Source: Prosopocoilus inquinatus (lineage: Eukaryota > Arthropoda > Insecta > Coleoptera > Lucanidae). Taken from it: a stretch of DNA of 64,000 bases. Positions 31,326 through 42,825 of this stretch are shown piece by piece. Below the pieces are notes generated by a model. The model was given only the letters and a program-made list of their open reading frames with translations. It was not told the origin of the DNA and did not search any database. Each line of letters starts with the position of its first letter. The stretch's first letter is position 1. Location: the NCBI GenBank assembly GCA_036172665.1, contig CM069870.1, positions 59,706,212 through 59,770,211 of the forward strand, written 5' to 3'. Made by a program: the position numbers and the translations under genes.

Positions 31326-34300
31326 CATATAATAAATTCGATAACATATTAAACATCAGATATACCTACCATTTTGCTCTGAATCGTCTTAGATCGAATC
31401 ATTGTATAAAAGAAGCAATTCTGGCACCGTGACACGAATAAATTTCAAGTACACTTACGCGGTGGCACACGTATCTTGTGAACACGTTCCTGAGACATCG
31501 ATTAGTTTCAGAAGTTATTCTTTTTTTTTCTTTATTCTTTCATCCAAGAATCAAAACCAACATAATGAACTTTTCAATTGAACAGCAATTATAATTATAT
31601 GAAATTCGTTAAAAAAAGAGTAATTTGGTTTTATACAGTCATATTCACGGTGAGAGGCATGTTAGATTGTATTGGAAACTCGGTTGTTCAAAATTTGTAT
31701 TACACTCATATTAAGAACATTCACTACGAAATTGTCAAATCATATCATTTAAGTTGAGCATCGTTGTACATGATAATAATCTTTAACGAATTATTCAAGT
31801 AATCCAAAAATTTATGGCGTTGTAAAGACCGCGGGTTATTTATTTAGCTAGTTAGGGGTGGTCCTCTTAAATATTTACCTAAAACTCTTTACTCTGATAG
31901 AGAACAGAACCACCCTCGTTTACTGACAACCCCTTAATTTGCTCTTTGAAAACAAGGAGCCACCCCTGGAAGATGATTCGATGAACGCCAGAATAGTGTC
32001 GTTATGCCTGAAGATTGTCACCTTCTTCTCGTTGTCTCTCTCCTTATAGGAATTTCCTCGATTATCTCCTTGAAGATGTTGACAGTATTTAAATTAGTGA
32101 AATCAAATTTTATGATTTTTAAAAGAATCGACAATTTTTGGCGACTGAAAAAAGTAGTTTTCTGATATCAGAAAATGCAATGCAATGCAATGCTATTGAA
32201 TCAAGGAGATATTTTCCAAAAACTATTTTTTATCTATACGCTTAGGTACCATGTGATCAATGGAATTTATAATTAGAGCAGGCTATGATATTTTTCAAAA
32301 AGTTGGCAACATAGAATTAAAAATTTTAAGTATCAGAATAGTGACATTTGATATTCTAAAAAAGGGTTTAAACCAGCATGCATACAAAATAAATTAACTA
32401 AATAAAGATTATATAAAGCATGAGCATAACCTCAAATATGACAACTGTCAACTTATTATTTATTTCTCATTGCATCCAACCACACAGCATAAAGCAGCAT
32501 CAATCACAGCCTCCTCTAATTATGAATTCCGTTGATCACCAGGTACAATTGATTGCACGCATACAGTAATTGTTTCGTCAATGTGTACAGCGCATAAAAC
32601 TGACCCTCAAATAGAACCCTGCAGGACTCCAGAAACTTTTCCAGCAGCCCACGTATGTACATATGCAAATTTATTCGTACAGATCGCGCTTAAACTAAAA
32701 TACAATAGAATCTTTCCAGATATTGGCTCAACCAAATCTCTGTTTATAAATAGTAATAGTTACTAGCAGAAACTAGGTCGACCTGACTGCGCCACCCTAC
32801 CACCTCGTATAAAGAATGGGTTCATTGGACGAGGGTTAACACTCTATGAGCCCGCTATTTGCGTTTATATGTCAACGCCAAACGTAACCTTACACGTAGA
32901 AACTAACGGATCTACGTATGTGAATTATTTCACGTCTCACACATGACAGCATCGCGACGCCTCCATGAATATTTCGAGAATCATACACCAGCGTGCTAGT
33001 AGTCTATTTGCACAGCTTCAAAGCCGAGCGTGTATTTTACGTTAAACACCGCATAGTTATACGAGGAACTCCATGGGGCTTACGATCTGATTTACAAGTG
33101 TAATTCGGCCACAAGATCGTCAGCGAACTAAACTCAATCCCGGTGGCGCACCGACCGCAAACACCGATCACCGATCAGCCCTTGTCGCCGTTCTCTGGGG
33201 TTGCCGGCCTCGTTAATTATACCAAATAGCTCGGATGCCGAGGGTGCACAAAACGGTAATACATAAAACACGAGAGGAACATTTTTTTTAAATGTCTCGT
33301 CGTGTCGATAATACTGAGGATAGCTAGTTAGCTACAGGTTATATAGCCTACTTTACACTAACTGACGGAAATAAATAAAATAAAGTTACGGTAATTTTGG
33401 AACGGGGCATAGTTAGAGCAAAGTAAAAAAAAATAAAATGCATTTATTATAAATAATAAATTAACTTACATGATTTTGGCATTTACGTAGACTAGGGGAG
33501 GTTTTTAATTAGAGGTTTTATAACTATCGACTGTTCTTCTGCAAGGTGCGTTCCAAGTATTTAAAGACATCGTGACGTTTAACATTCTGGAGGGAGGACG
33601 AACTGATGCAAACTTAGCTGCGTTTTGATTCCTATGGCCAAGGTTAGTTTTTCCGCACTATCTACCGCGCTTGCTTTATGGTCAACTCTCATTACATATT
33701 TTATTTGCAAGTAATGTGGGAATTTAATTTCTGTTAATTACAATATTTTAAATTAGCTTTAGTAGTTCAGTCAGTGTGAAACCGGCCTTCATTTCTGAAG
33801 CGAAATCATTGTAGTTTGGTATACATAGATTACAAACAAATCCCACCAGTGCCATTAAATCCTAAAACTTTCTGAAAGAAAGTTTCGGCCTTAAATAAAT
33901 ATTATATTTTAATCTTCAAAAGGATTTTAATTTTGCGAGTTTCGCGTTAATTCGAAATTTCATTAAGATTCGCAGAGCAATCGGGCAAAAATTAGAACGA
34001 ATCCGTCCCAATTTGAAAGAAGTCATTACGAAATTGTTGCGAAAGTTAGTTGGCATAGCAAAATGTCTGAATTATTAATCCGGGGTTTGTCTGGATGCCT
34101 CCCTCCCTCCTCCCCCCACCGAACTCAAGCTAAAAATTCTTACATATAATAAACGTCAATCGCTTTGAAGTTTTAATAGAACCCAGTCGGAACAAAAGGA
34201 GCTCCCCACTTAAACATGATCCCGCGGGATTAATTTCGATTTTAATTATTTTCTCCTTCGCACTTCTAATAAGAAAGACGCGCGCGGAGGTGGAAAAATG

Positions 34301-34984
34301 CTCGCACGTGTGCGGATTATTTAAAAAAAAAACGAGTTGCGTAATTTTTAACACACAGTAGAATTCATAACGATGCGCATGCATTCGATTTTATTTATAA
34401 TTTGGTTTAAAAAGAAAAATGTATGGAGCCTTCGTAGTTACACATAAATTAATTCCAGTTTTTGAGTAATTTAAACACGACTTTTCTGCATTTATTATTA
34501 ATTAGTTTTCAGAAAACGCCATTTTTTTCCTTTGTAGCTCTTAATTTGCCGTTACAATTTAAAAGCTTTTCGTCGACGCTTTTACTGATTTTTTGCGGTA
34601 CAACACCTGCTCTCGGTTTACTTAATCTCCGAACTCAAAGGAAACCGGCAGTAATAAACTCTAGTTCATCTACGTGAAGATGAAGTAATTGGTAAACAGT
34701 TTTGCGTGTAAACATGTGCGGGACTCGTACGATTTGAAGCAAACCGAAAGCAGCGCTTTGTTATTAGCCACCTTGTCAATCAAAATCAGAAAAGGGTTTA
34801 TTTTATGCGAGTCATACAAGTGAAATGCTTTCTACTGGCCAGTTGGATCACGTGATCCTTTAGAGGGAACACTCATTTGGAGCATATAAACTCAGTTGTT
34901 TGCTGGAAGTGCAAATTGTTGGAAAATTTCAGTTTTCTTCAAGATTTCACCAGATTGTCGAGTTCGGGTCAACTAAAAAGTCAA
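31326..34984. other. Unassigned DNA
   Basis: 3.7 kb with no supported gene. A short (AATGC)n tract lies near 32175-32192. The composition alternates between AT-rich stretches and moderately GC-rich ones (for example 33060-33260), which may include host regulatory or intronic sequence. Confidence 0.4.
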
Positions 34985-35270
34985 TAAAGAATTTTGTTGC
35001 AAATCGTTTTTGATTGCAGTGAAAACCTCGAGCAGCTTCTGTACAGCTGTTTCAGCCCTATTTGGGGCTTCTTCAGCAGAGACGTAGCTTGAAATTTTCA
35101 CTGCAAACCAAAGACGACTTGACCAATTTATTCGCAAAAGCGTTGTAAACAAAGCAAGCATGGCCGCCTCGCATGGGGTAGCTTATTATGAAGCAAACCC
35201 GCTTCAATTTGTTATCGTACTGCAATGTCAGGTCAAAAAGGGATCGTAGGATTTCGCTGTTTTATCTAAA
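34985..35270 (-). repeat. Hammerhead-family repeat, copy F
   Basis: The ribozyme region is in minus orientation (35001-35119), followed by TTCGCAAAAGCGTTGTAAAC. It then switches into an inverted outer arm (GCAAGCATGGCCGCCTCGCA to TTTCGCTGTTTTAT). Confidence 0.85.
35035..35083 (-). ncRNA. Hammerhead ribozyme (type I), copy F
   Basis: Minus strand: GTCTCTG, CTGAAGA, AGCCC-CAAATA-GGGCT, GAAA, ACAG/CTGT, A at the cleavage position, CAGAAGC. The core is complete. Stem I has one mismatch, and the stem II loop differs from copies B and D while the stem is unchanged. A is allowed at the cleavage position. Confidence 0.7.
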
Positions 35271-36697
35271 AAGTCAACGTTCAAACAATCGGGGGCGTGG
35301 CTCTTCTTAAAATGCACGTGTGGTTCTGCGTATTTGCAAAATCAAAGGATACCACCAGCGTCGCAAATGTCAATTACCCAAGCTTCGTTTACAATGGTCT
35401 ACACGCTCTTTTCTTCTTAAATGAACACCTGCATCAACTTCAAACGATACCGCGTCTATTCTGGTCGGTTACATTCCTTACTCTATTGCTACTCGTACAT
35501 CGGTTCTGAAAATTTGCGAACAACTTTTGCACACGACAGAGAGATTAGATTGCGTTCACACTTGACCTTTAATATTACTGGTCTTCCCCTGCCTTTAGTC
35601 TTAATTGGGTTTGATGCTGCGATGATGATTTCGATTCGTGCGAACCTTTCCTTCGCCCTTCTAGTTTTAGCTTCATTAACCTGTGGGGCTCCTTGAGAGA
35701 GTCGGAGCCTTTTTTGGTGATATCCCCAGAGTACATTGGTGTGTTTTTTGTGCGGTGTCTGCGGCCCCATCGCTGCCTATATTCCATGGCAAACAAGGCA
35801 AGACTATTGTGGTTCCAGCAGGACCCCGGGAGGTTCCTGCAGTCATACGATTAACTTGATGCTCTGAAATGAAAAGCTTGTCAGAGCTTTGTCTCAGGCT
35901 CGTCCTTGGAGTTCAGGACAGGTATGTTGGCAACCATTGCTTTCTCTTTCGTGCAATTTATTATTACCGAACTTGTCTTTCGTTAAGGGCTTCTAGTATA
36001 GACTTTTGGGCCTAGTCTTGGTTACGGTTTAGTTATTTTCTGTTTACGTACCACTTATGTATAAACAAAGACGCTTTTTCGACGTTCCGCTGTTATTTGT
36101 CATAGTCCATTAGGGAGACCAGCTTTACTCCGGTCAGCCGGAGTTTTGGTTTCAGCGTCTTCACACGCCGACGAAGGTAACAAAAGAAGAATCTACAAGG
36201 AAGATTAATCTTTTAAAAAGTAGGTTGTTTCTATTTATATTTCTATTACGGCCATATGTGGAATTGTTGGAACGTCTATCGTAATGTTTTGGGGCGCTTC
36301 ACGTCATCTGAAATATCTTGCGAATACCATGTGACTTTTGTGCCTAAAGCTTCTAGCGGATTCACCAACTGTTAATGTGTTTATTTATCATTAATAATTC
36401 GTTTAAATTTACATTACCTTTCATAAAATTACATACTGTTTTATCGGTCCATCATCCTTAACATAACACATAAAAGCAAATCTGACAAAAGAAAATTGAC
36501 TGAAATGATTCGGTTCAATTACTTCAAAAGAAATAGCTGCTCTTCCTTCGAACCCTTTTGCTCTTCCTCCGTATCCTTTAATTTGTAATTTGTTTTTGGT
36601 GTTTATCATTCATCAAGTATGGAACATACTTGGTGGCGTTAAACCCGCCACACAATTTGTTGATATTAAAGTTGTTGCATAAATTGAATCATTAAAC
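35271..36697. other. Unassigned, includes dispersed repeat fragments
   Basis: 35545-35720 resembles 18640-18690 and, more weakly, 58040-58200 (TTTCGATTCGTGCGAACC against TTTCCATTCGTGCCAACC). This suggests a shared T-rich repeat, perhaps an LTR. No coding motif. Confidence 0.35.
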
Positions 36698-36941
36698 ACC
36701 TGAACGGTCCAGTGATAAGGGACCGACCTTGCAATCGTAAGGTCGTGGGTTCGCACTCACTTCAGGTACCCTTCAGTGTTGGCGAGAAAATTCGACATTG
36801 CTTCCCCCTCAACGGCGAGGAGGTTTGGAAGTAACAAAGCCATGGAACACTTTACACACACAAAAATACAGTTCCGCTCCTGAGGTCCTGACAAGTCCAT
36901 GACTTAGGACCCCGTTGGGCAAACACCACAGTAAAAAAAAT
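36698..36941 (+). mobile_element. tRNA-derived SINE
   Basis: The 70-nt head (36698-36767) looks like a tRNA. ACCTGAA and TTCAGGT pair as a 7-bp acceptor stem. GTCC/GGAC forms the D stem. GACCTT/AAGGTC forms an anticodon-like stem. GGTTCGCACTC matches the pol III B box. A tRNA-unrelated body follows and ends in an A-run (36934-36941). Pol III transcription is expected from the A and B boxes. The source tRNA was not identified. Confidence 0.75.
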
Positions 36942-38045
36942 TGCATTTCCTTTGATCCTCTCCTCACATCCGGTTAAGATTAAGTGGCGCTCGTTTATTT
37001 TCGCGTTTATGTTAACACCCATATCCGTCACGACTGAAGCTGCTGGCTTTACTGCAAGTTTTAATTTCCTTAGTACAAATATTGTTTCTACATTAGGTGG
37101 ATAGCAAGATATTTAGAAATTAACTCGTAAAGTCTTTCGAATACAAAGCACTGGATTAATTTGCTCCACTTTCTCGTTAGCAGCGCGTACATTTATTCTC
37201 GATTATTGTCTCAGTCTATTCTTTTGCCTTTTATTAAATATGTTTTTACAAATAAAAAGGACTATAGAACATTGGCTAGTATTTTATTGTATTTAAGCTG
37301 CCCATTAACAATAAGTTAAATTATAACTCACATCCGTTCCACTGGCTAGCTAGAACTTGTGACAATCTCAACATATTTTGCCACCTTTTGGTCGTATCAA
37401 TCATTCTTAAGATAAGCCATGTAGGTAGCATTGTATTTCCCCAAACTTTCCTTCTGTTCCCAAAGCTTGCACTAATTTTCTTCAGTTGCTCTGCGTTCTC
37501 ACGCATCAATCTTTATCGAGTGGACTTTTACATTATCCTATCTGAATGATCACCTCACTGGAACTCAGCGTATTGGCTAGGGGATTTCCGCTTGCGCCTG
37601 TTAGCACCTTGTAATGTTTACGTTTCAACCAAGATTGAAATTCTCTCTCCGATCGAAGTCGACTCTTACTTTAATTCATAAAATTTTATTTTTTTTTCTT
37701 TTGGCTGTTTACTTCGTTTTATACAGTATCAATTAAATTAATTAATAATTCATATATTTTGTAGAAACCGAACAAAATTTTGTCACGATTCTGAATTAAT
37801 TTTAGATGTTAAGAGTTAATGTTAGGATATTAAGAGTTAATGGGTTACTGTGGCAACGTCTCATTAAAATCTCTACGTACAACGCAAAATCTGAAAGACT
37901 ACTAACTAAAAATAGCCTCTAGGGAATTAAAAATTGCCTAATTTCAAATACCAAGCAAAAAGAGAGGTTAACTTATCGAAAAAGTACTCCGAAAAGTACA
38001 CAAAAAAAACGGAAGGCGAATTGAGTGGCACTTAACACTGTAGAA
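36942..38045. other. Unassigned DNA
   Basis: No gene or repeat recognised. Confidence 0.4.
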
Positions 38046-38228
38046 GTTCCTACCTAATCCTTAACTTACCTGAGCTTTAGCAAATACGACACGTATATGG
38101 AGGGTAGCAAAGAAATGTGCGTCGTTATAGCCCCAGCTCAGATGCAGATGTGGGTAATGGGTCGAACTTCGACGATAATTTGTTTATGGGCGCCTGAGAT
38201 AATTATCCAACAGGAATTCCAATCAATC
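38046..38228 (+). repeat. Dispersed repeat R2, copy 1
   Basis: Direct homologue of 45612-45806. Shared blocks include CGATAATTTGTTTA and the alternatives GGGTCGAACTTCGA/GGGTCGATCTTTAA. Type unknown; possibly LTR-derived. Confidence 0.6.
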
Positions 38229-38414
38229 CAAAATGCTTGTTCCTATAAAGTATCGCCTCTGTAACGTATCGTAACGTAACGTTTTAGGTATGTCACTGTA
38301 TATGAATACATCGACCTGTCTGATCGTAATTACCAACTCCTTCGCTGTGAATGTAAAAAACCAAACAGATTTGATACTGCGAGAATATTTTCGAAACAAA
38401 ATAATAACACATTT

Positions 38415-39726
38415 ATGAATAGTATTAAAAATGTAAATTGGAATCATATATATGCAGAAACAAACCCAAATAATAAATTGTTATGTCTGTTTGAGTTACT
38501 TCAAACAAATTTTGAAAAATGTTATCCTCTAAAAACACGCCAAATTAATAGTCCTCAAAGTTGGATAACCAGAGGAATTCGAAAATCCTGTCGTAGAAAA
38601 ACAGAACTATTTCAATTAACTAAAATCTTTCCAGTTGACAATGTAATTAGTTACTACAGAAAATACGTATTGATATTAAAACAAGTAATTGAAAAAGCGA
38701 AAGAAATGTCACTCAATAAAATAATTTTTAGTACAAAAAAATATTATCAAAGATACATGGCGAATTATAAAATCCGAAACACAATCCAATAGCGATTTCA
38801 GAAATATACAATTAAAAGGCACATCTTCAAGTATAGTTTACGGCCCTTTCGTAATAAGTAATACTTTGAATAATAATTTTGTTAATTTGCAAACAACTAT
38901 GATACAAAATAAAGACAACACTAACTTCAATAGCCATCTTCGTAATCAATCTCAAAAATTTTTGAAGTTGTCCTCAAAGATCAGTTATTAAACTACTTTA
39001 TAAAAAATAATTATATCAGTCAACATCAACGCGGTTTCTTAAATAATAAATCTACTTATACTGCTTTAACACAGATTGCCGATGAAATACTAGAAAATCT
39101 AAATAAAAATGAAAACTAGTTGGGTGTATCAACTGTGATCTCTCGAAGGCGTTTGACCGGGTCGATCATAATGTATTAGTAAAAAAATTGGAATACTATG
39201 GTGTTAGAGGGAAAGCTTTAAATATCTTATTATATTAGCGGCAGACAACAATTTATAGAAATAAAACATTTAAGCGACGAAGGCATACTCTATTCACAAA
39301 TCTAATAAACTTTACAATTGTTCTGGAATACCCCAGGGCCTATATTAGGCCCGCTCCTATTGATCATATTTATAAACGACGGACTCATGTAAACAAGTTT
39401 TTATAGATTTAAACATTCCCACTGTCTTTAATCTATTTATCCTTCAATCAGGAATCTACGTGCATGAAAATATGAATAGGTTTACATTTAATTCTGATGT
39501 TCATCGATACAAAACTCGAACCCCAAACTTCATTAGAATCGATCAAATAAAAATTAGTAAATTTTATAATTCTCACATTTGTATTAGCATCAAAATATAT
39601 AATACGTTATTGGATGAAATAAAATCTTTTAATGGCAAAAAATTCAAACATTATATGAAAACCTTTTTAAGTAAATTTAGTTTTTATTTACTTGATGAAT
39701 TTTTTAGCGCTGCACCTATACTCTGA
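38415..39726 (+). pseudogene. Non-LTR retrotransposon remnant
   Basis: 38415-38792 encodes the linker upstream of RT in Jockey/I-like elements (QSWITRGIRKSCRRKTELFQ, YYRKYVLILKQVIEKAKEM). 39115-39235 carries the first RT catalytic block (CDLSKAFDRVDHNVLVKKLE) in a broken frame. 39460-39726 carries the C-terminal tail (NSDVHRYKTRTPNF, ISIKIYNTLLDEIKSF). The YADD region and most of the thumb are deleted, and many stops are present. This is a different lineage from the element that follows. Confidence 0.7.
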
Positions 39727-39866
39727 ATATTCTCAACAATATTTAAAATTTATTTCTCATATCACTAACTTTTAATTTGTCATTATGTTCTTATGTGTAC
39801 CCGTTTAAGCTAGACGTGTTTACGTACGGCTCTGATTTTTAATACTTTTAGTCGGTAGTATTTAAA

Positions 39867-40151
39867 ATGAGTTCTGAAAGAGTTACCAGATACGGTGACA
39901 ATGAGAGAGATGAACAGCTCGTACAAAGAGTGATTGAGAAAGTCCTTACCAGTCCAAAGTTTTTGGATAAAATGGTGTCTGCCATCAATGAACAACTTCA
40001 GGGACTTAAATCGCAGGTCGAGGAATATGAAAAGAAGGTAGATTCACTAGAAAGTAATTTGAGAGAAGCCAATAATGAATTAGAGAAACAACAACAGTAT
40101 TCTCGTTCGAACAATCTTAGAATTTACGGCTTTCCCGACAACGAAATCTAG
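39867..40151 (+). pseudogene. Non-LTR ORF1, N-terminal part
   Basis: 94 codons. MSSERVTRYGDNERDEQLVQ is followed by a coiled coil (about residues 45-75: LKSQVEEYEKKVDSLESNLR) and then QYSRSNNLRIYGFP, the start of the RNA-binding domain typical of ORF1 proteins. The frame is cut at that point by an internal deletion. The product normally coats the element RNA. Confidence 0.75.
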
Positions 40152-40159
40152 CCACAACT

Positions 40160-41960
40160 TCTCTTAAATTAGAAAAAAAAGGCCCTTTTTGATCATATTA
40201 CCAGCAAACGCAACAATACAACTCTGTGGAAAAATCTAGCCCTTCTTGGCTTCAGCAAAAATAGTAGTCATAATATACCAACATATCTTGCAGATGTAAA
40301 CAAAATTAGTAACTACTTTCTTAACAGCATCCCGTCTTCTAATCCTGCTAGTCAATCATTGTACTCTTATGAAGTAAATTTTGAAAATGAAACCACGTTT
40401 TCTTTTCAAACTGTAGATACTGAATCTATTTTCCGTATCATTAACAGTGTAAGTTCTGCAGCAACTGGATCTGACGATATTAATATTACAATGATAAGGT
40501 TATGTTGTCCTTTAATAATTCCATATATTACACATATAATTAACTCGTGTATTATCAGTCACTCGGTTCCACTCATCTGGAAACATGCTTTAATTCATCC
40601 TCTGCCCAAAGTTAAAGAGCCGGCGTCAATAAAGGACTTACGTCCTATAAGTATATTGCCAACTATGTCTAAAGTATTTGAAAAAGTTATACAATCTCAA
40701 CTTTATAACTATGTAGAGACCGCTCAAATTTTGCCAAGTGTACAGTCTGGCTTCAGAGCAGGTTTCAGTTGTACTATTGCTTTACTTAACGTAACCGATG
40801 ACATTTTGAAGGTATGATAATCGTTTGATAATCGTCAAATAACAGCTCTTATTTTATTAGATTTCAGCAAAGCGTTCTATACTGTAAATCATAATATTTT
40901 ATGTTCCCTGTTACAACATGTAGGAATCACCAAAGAATCTGCTGATCTAATTAAATCTTACCTAACCAAACGAATCCAGACTGTGGTTATTGGGTCATCT
41001 TTTTCAAATGCGCTTGCCGTTACTCAGGGTGTTCCTCAAGGTTCGGTAATTGGACCTTTACTATTCTCCCTGTATACAACTAAATTTTTATCTGTTATAA
41101 AGACGTGCAAAGCACATGTTTTTGCGGATGACACGCAATTATATTTTTCCTTCGATCCATCTAACTGGCGTGAAGCTAATTCATTCATAAATGATGACTT
41201 CAAATCATTGTTTGCTGAGGCTGCTAAACATTGTCTAACCTTAAATACTTCCAAATCTCAGTTATTACTCTTTGGAAACAATAATATCAATAATATAGCA
41301 AATAAATTTAATGTAAAATTAAATGACGTCGGTATTCCAATTTCCAATAAATCTAGAAACCTCGGATTGATAATAGATAATAGTTTCCGTTATCGTGAAC
41401 AAATTTCAAAATACATTACTAATGCTTACATACAACTAAGGAAACTGTTTCCGTTTCGAGGTGTTTTAAATATAGAAACAAAAAAACGTCTATGTGATGC
41501 TCTTGTATTGTCGTTTGTATATTGTTCTCCCGTTTATCATTTGGCTTTGGATTATTATACAAAAAACCGCACACAAAAAATACAAAATTCATGTTTACGT
41601 TTTATATATGGCATTAGAAAATATGACCACATTTCACATAAATTACGTGACATTGGTTGGCTTAACATGGCTAACCGACGGGAGTTACAAACTATAACAT
41701 TATTTCATAAGATAATTATGTATAAAACACCACCATATTTGTACAATAAAATTCGTTTCAGATCAGATGTACATAATCTTACCACCAGATTTCGTGGTTT
41801 GATTTCACCACCTCCGCACAGAACTGCTTTTTACGAGAGATCTTATTCATTTGCTATTTACAATAAATACAACAATTTAGCATTCGAATTAAAAAATCTA
41901 GATTTGAGAGTTTTTAAAGTTAGACTCAAAAATGCGTTATACCTAAGGCAGAATCATTAA
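40160..41960 (+). pseudogene. Non-LTR reverse transcriptase
   Basis: Fingers and palm in 40359-40817: LIHPLPKVKEPASIKDLRPI, SILPTMSKVFEKV and QSGFRAGFSCTIAL. A stop and frameshift near 40815-40830 break the frame, which resumes with ALILLDFSKAFYTVNHNIL and TQGVPQGSVIGPLLFSLYT. The catalytic FADDTQL is near 41120. The first catalytic Asp (normally F-D-T-V-D-H) is altered: Tyr-Thr-Val-Asn-His replaces Asp-Thr-Val-Asp-His, while the Asp in LDFSKAF is intact. The C-terminal domain 41580-41960 is complete (NSCLRFIYGIRKYDH, PPYLYNKIRFRSD) and ends in LYLRQNH. Confidence 0.85.
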
Positions 41961-42319
41961 ACCATGTAAAGTAGTTATGTAATACATTTTCTCTAACAGT
42001 AAATATCATTTAGGTTGGATTCTTTTTTTCATTCATTTACTTGCTTGTAGCTAATAATTGATTGTACGCTATTGTATTAACAAAATTTGGGTTCATTCAT
42101 TTTGGGGTTCACAATTTTTTTTTCTTATAATTTCCTTTGCGTCTTAGCTTAGTTAAATTTAGATTTACTGTAGTTAGTAGGCAACAACGATTATTTTATT
42201 TTCTTTCAATAATTTGTTCAAGGTTAAGTTTAAAAGCAGATTATTATCTGAACTTCGCCTTGCGATTTGTGTATTTTATGAGATCATGTTCTTTTCCTCC
42301 TAATTCTGTTATGTTTACA

Positions 42320-42351
<32 letters not shown>

Positions 42352-42817
42352 ACCTGCTAACTACTTTTTGTGTTTGTAATTTGTAACTGTAAATTTCTAC
42401 ACCACTGGTACAGAAGTTCAATATATATTATTATTATCGGTTCTACTAGCGCGTGCGAAGGTAGTGAACAGCATATATTCAATAAATAACTTTGTAGTAG
42501 TGGAAAGCATACGTATATTCAATAAATAAATTGAAATATTGACAATTTATTGCACTTAAAAACAGATAAAGAGAAAAAATAGTTGAATCTGTTGCAAATA
42601 AAATGGCAAATTCAAATAGCTCTTAGTGGGCCTCGATTCATTTAGCAGTAGTGTTACGACAGATAAATAAATACGAAAATTTGTAAATAAATACATAAAT
42701 GGTTGCTGATAAACTAAGTAGACGTTATAATCCGGGACACGCTTTAAACCTCGCAATTATTGACCATGCAAGACCGTCTATGACGTCACGTCGAATCGGT
42801 CGACCGACGGAAATATG
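42352..42817. other. Unassigned AT-rich DNA
   Basis: Contains a local duplication of TATATTCAATAAATAA (about 42474 and 42514); nothing else recognised. Confidence 0.4.
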
Positions 42818-42825
42818 GTTATAAA

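Larger units (their letters stand above)
39867..42351 (+). mobile_element. Non-LTR retrotransposon, internally deleted
   Basis: Contains ORF1 N-terminus, RT, a 3' UTR and an (ATT)n tail (42331-42351) after ACACAAATAAAGACT. The endonuclease and most of ORF1 are missing between 40151 and 40160. Confidence 0.8.

Noticed and set aside
32170..32195. (AATGC)n as a telomeric-type repeat
   Set aside because: Only about four units, isolated, and not an arthropod telomere motif.
35489..35770. 93-codon minus-strand ORF resembling one at 58085-58333
   Set aside because: The similarity is at the DNA level of a T-rich repeat and frames are not conserved, so coding is unlikely.
36698..36767. Functional tRNA gene
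   Set aside because: The stems are tRNA-like but the anticodon loop is irregular, and a SINE body with an A-tail follows directly.
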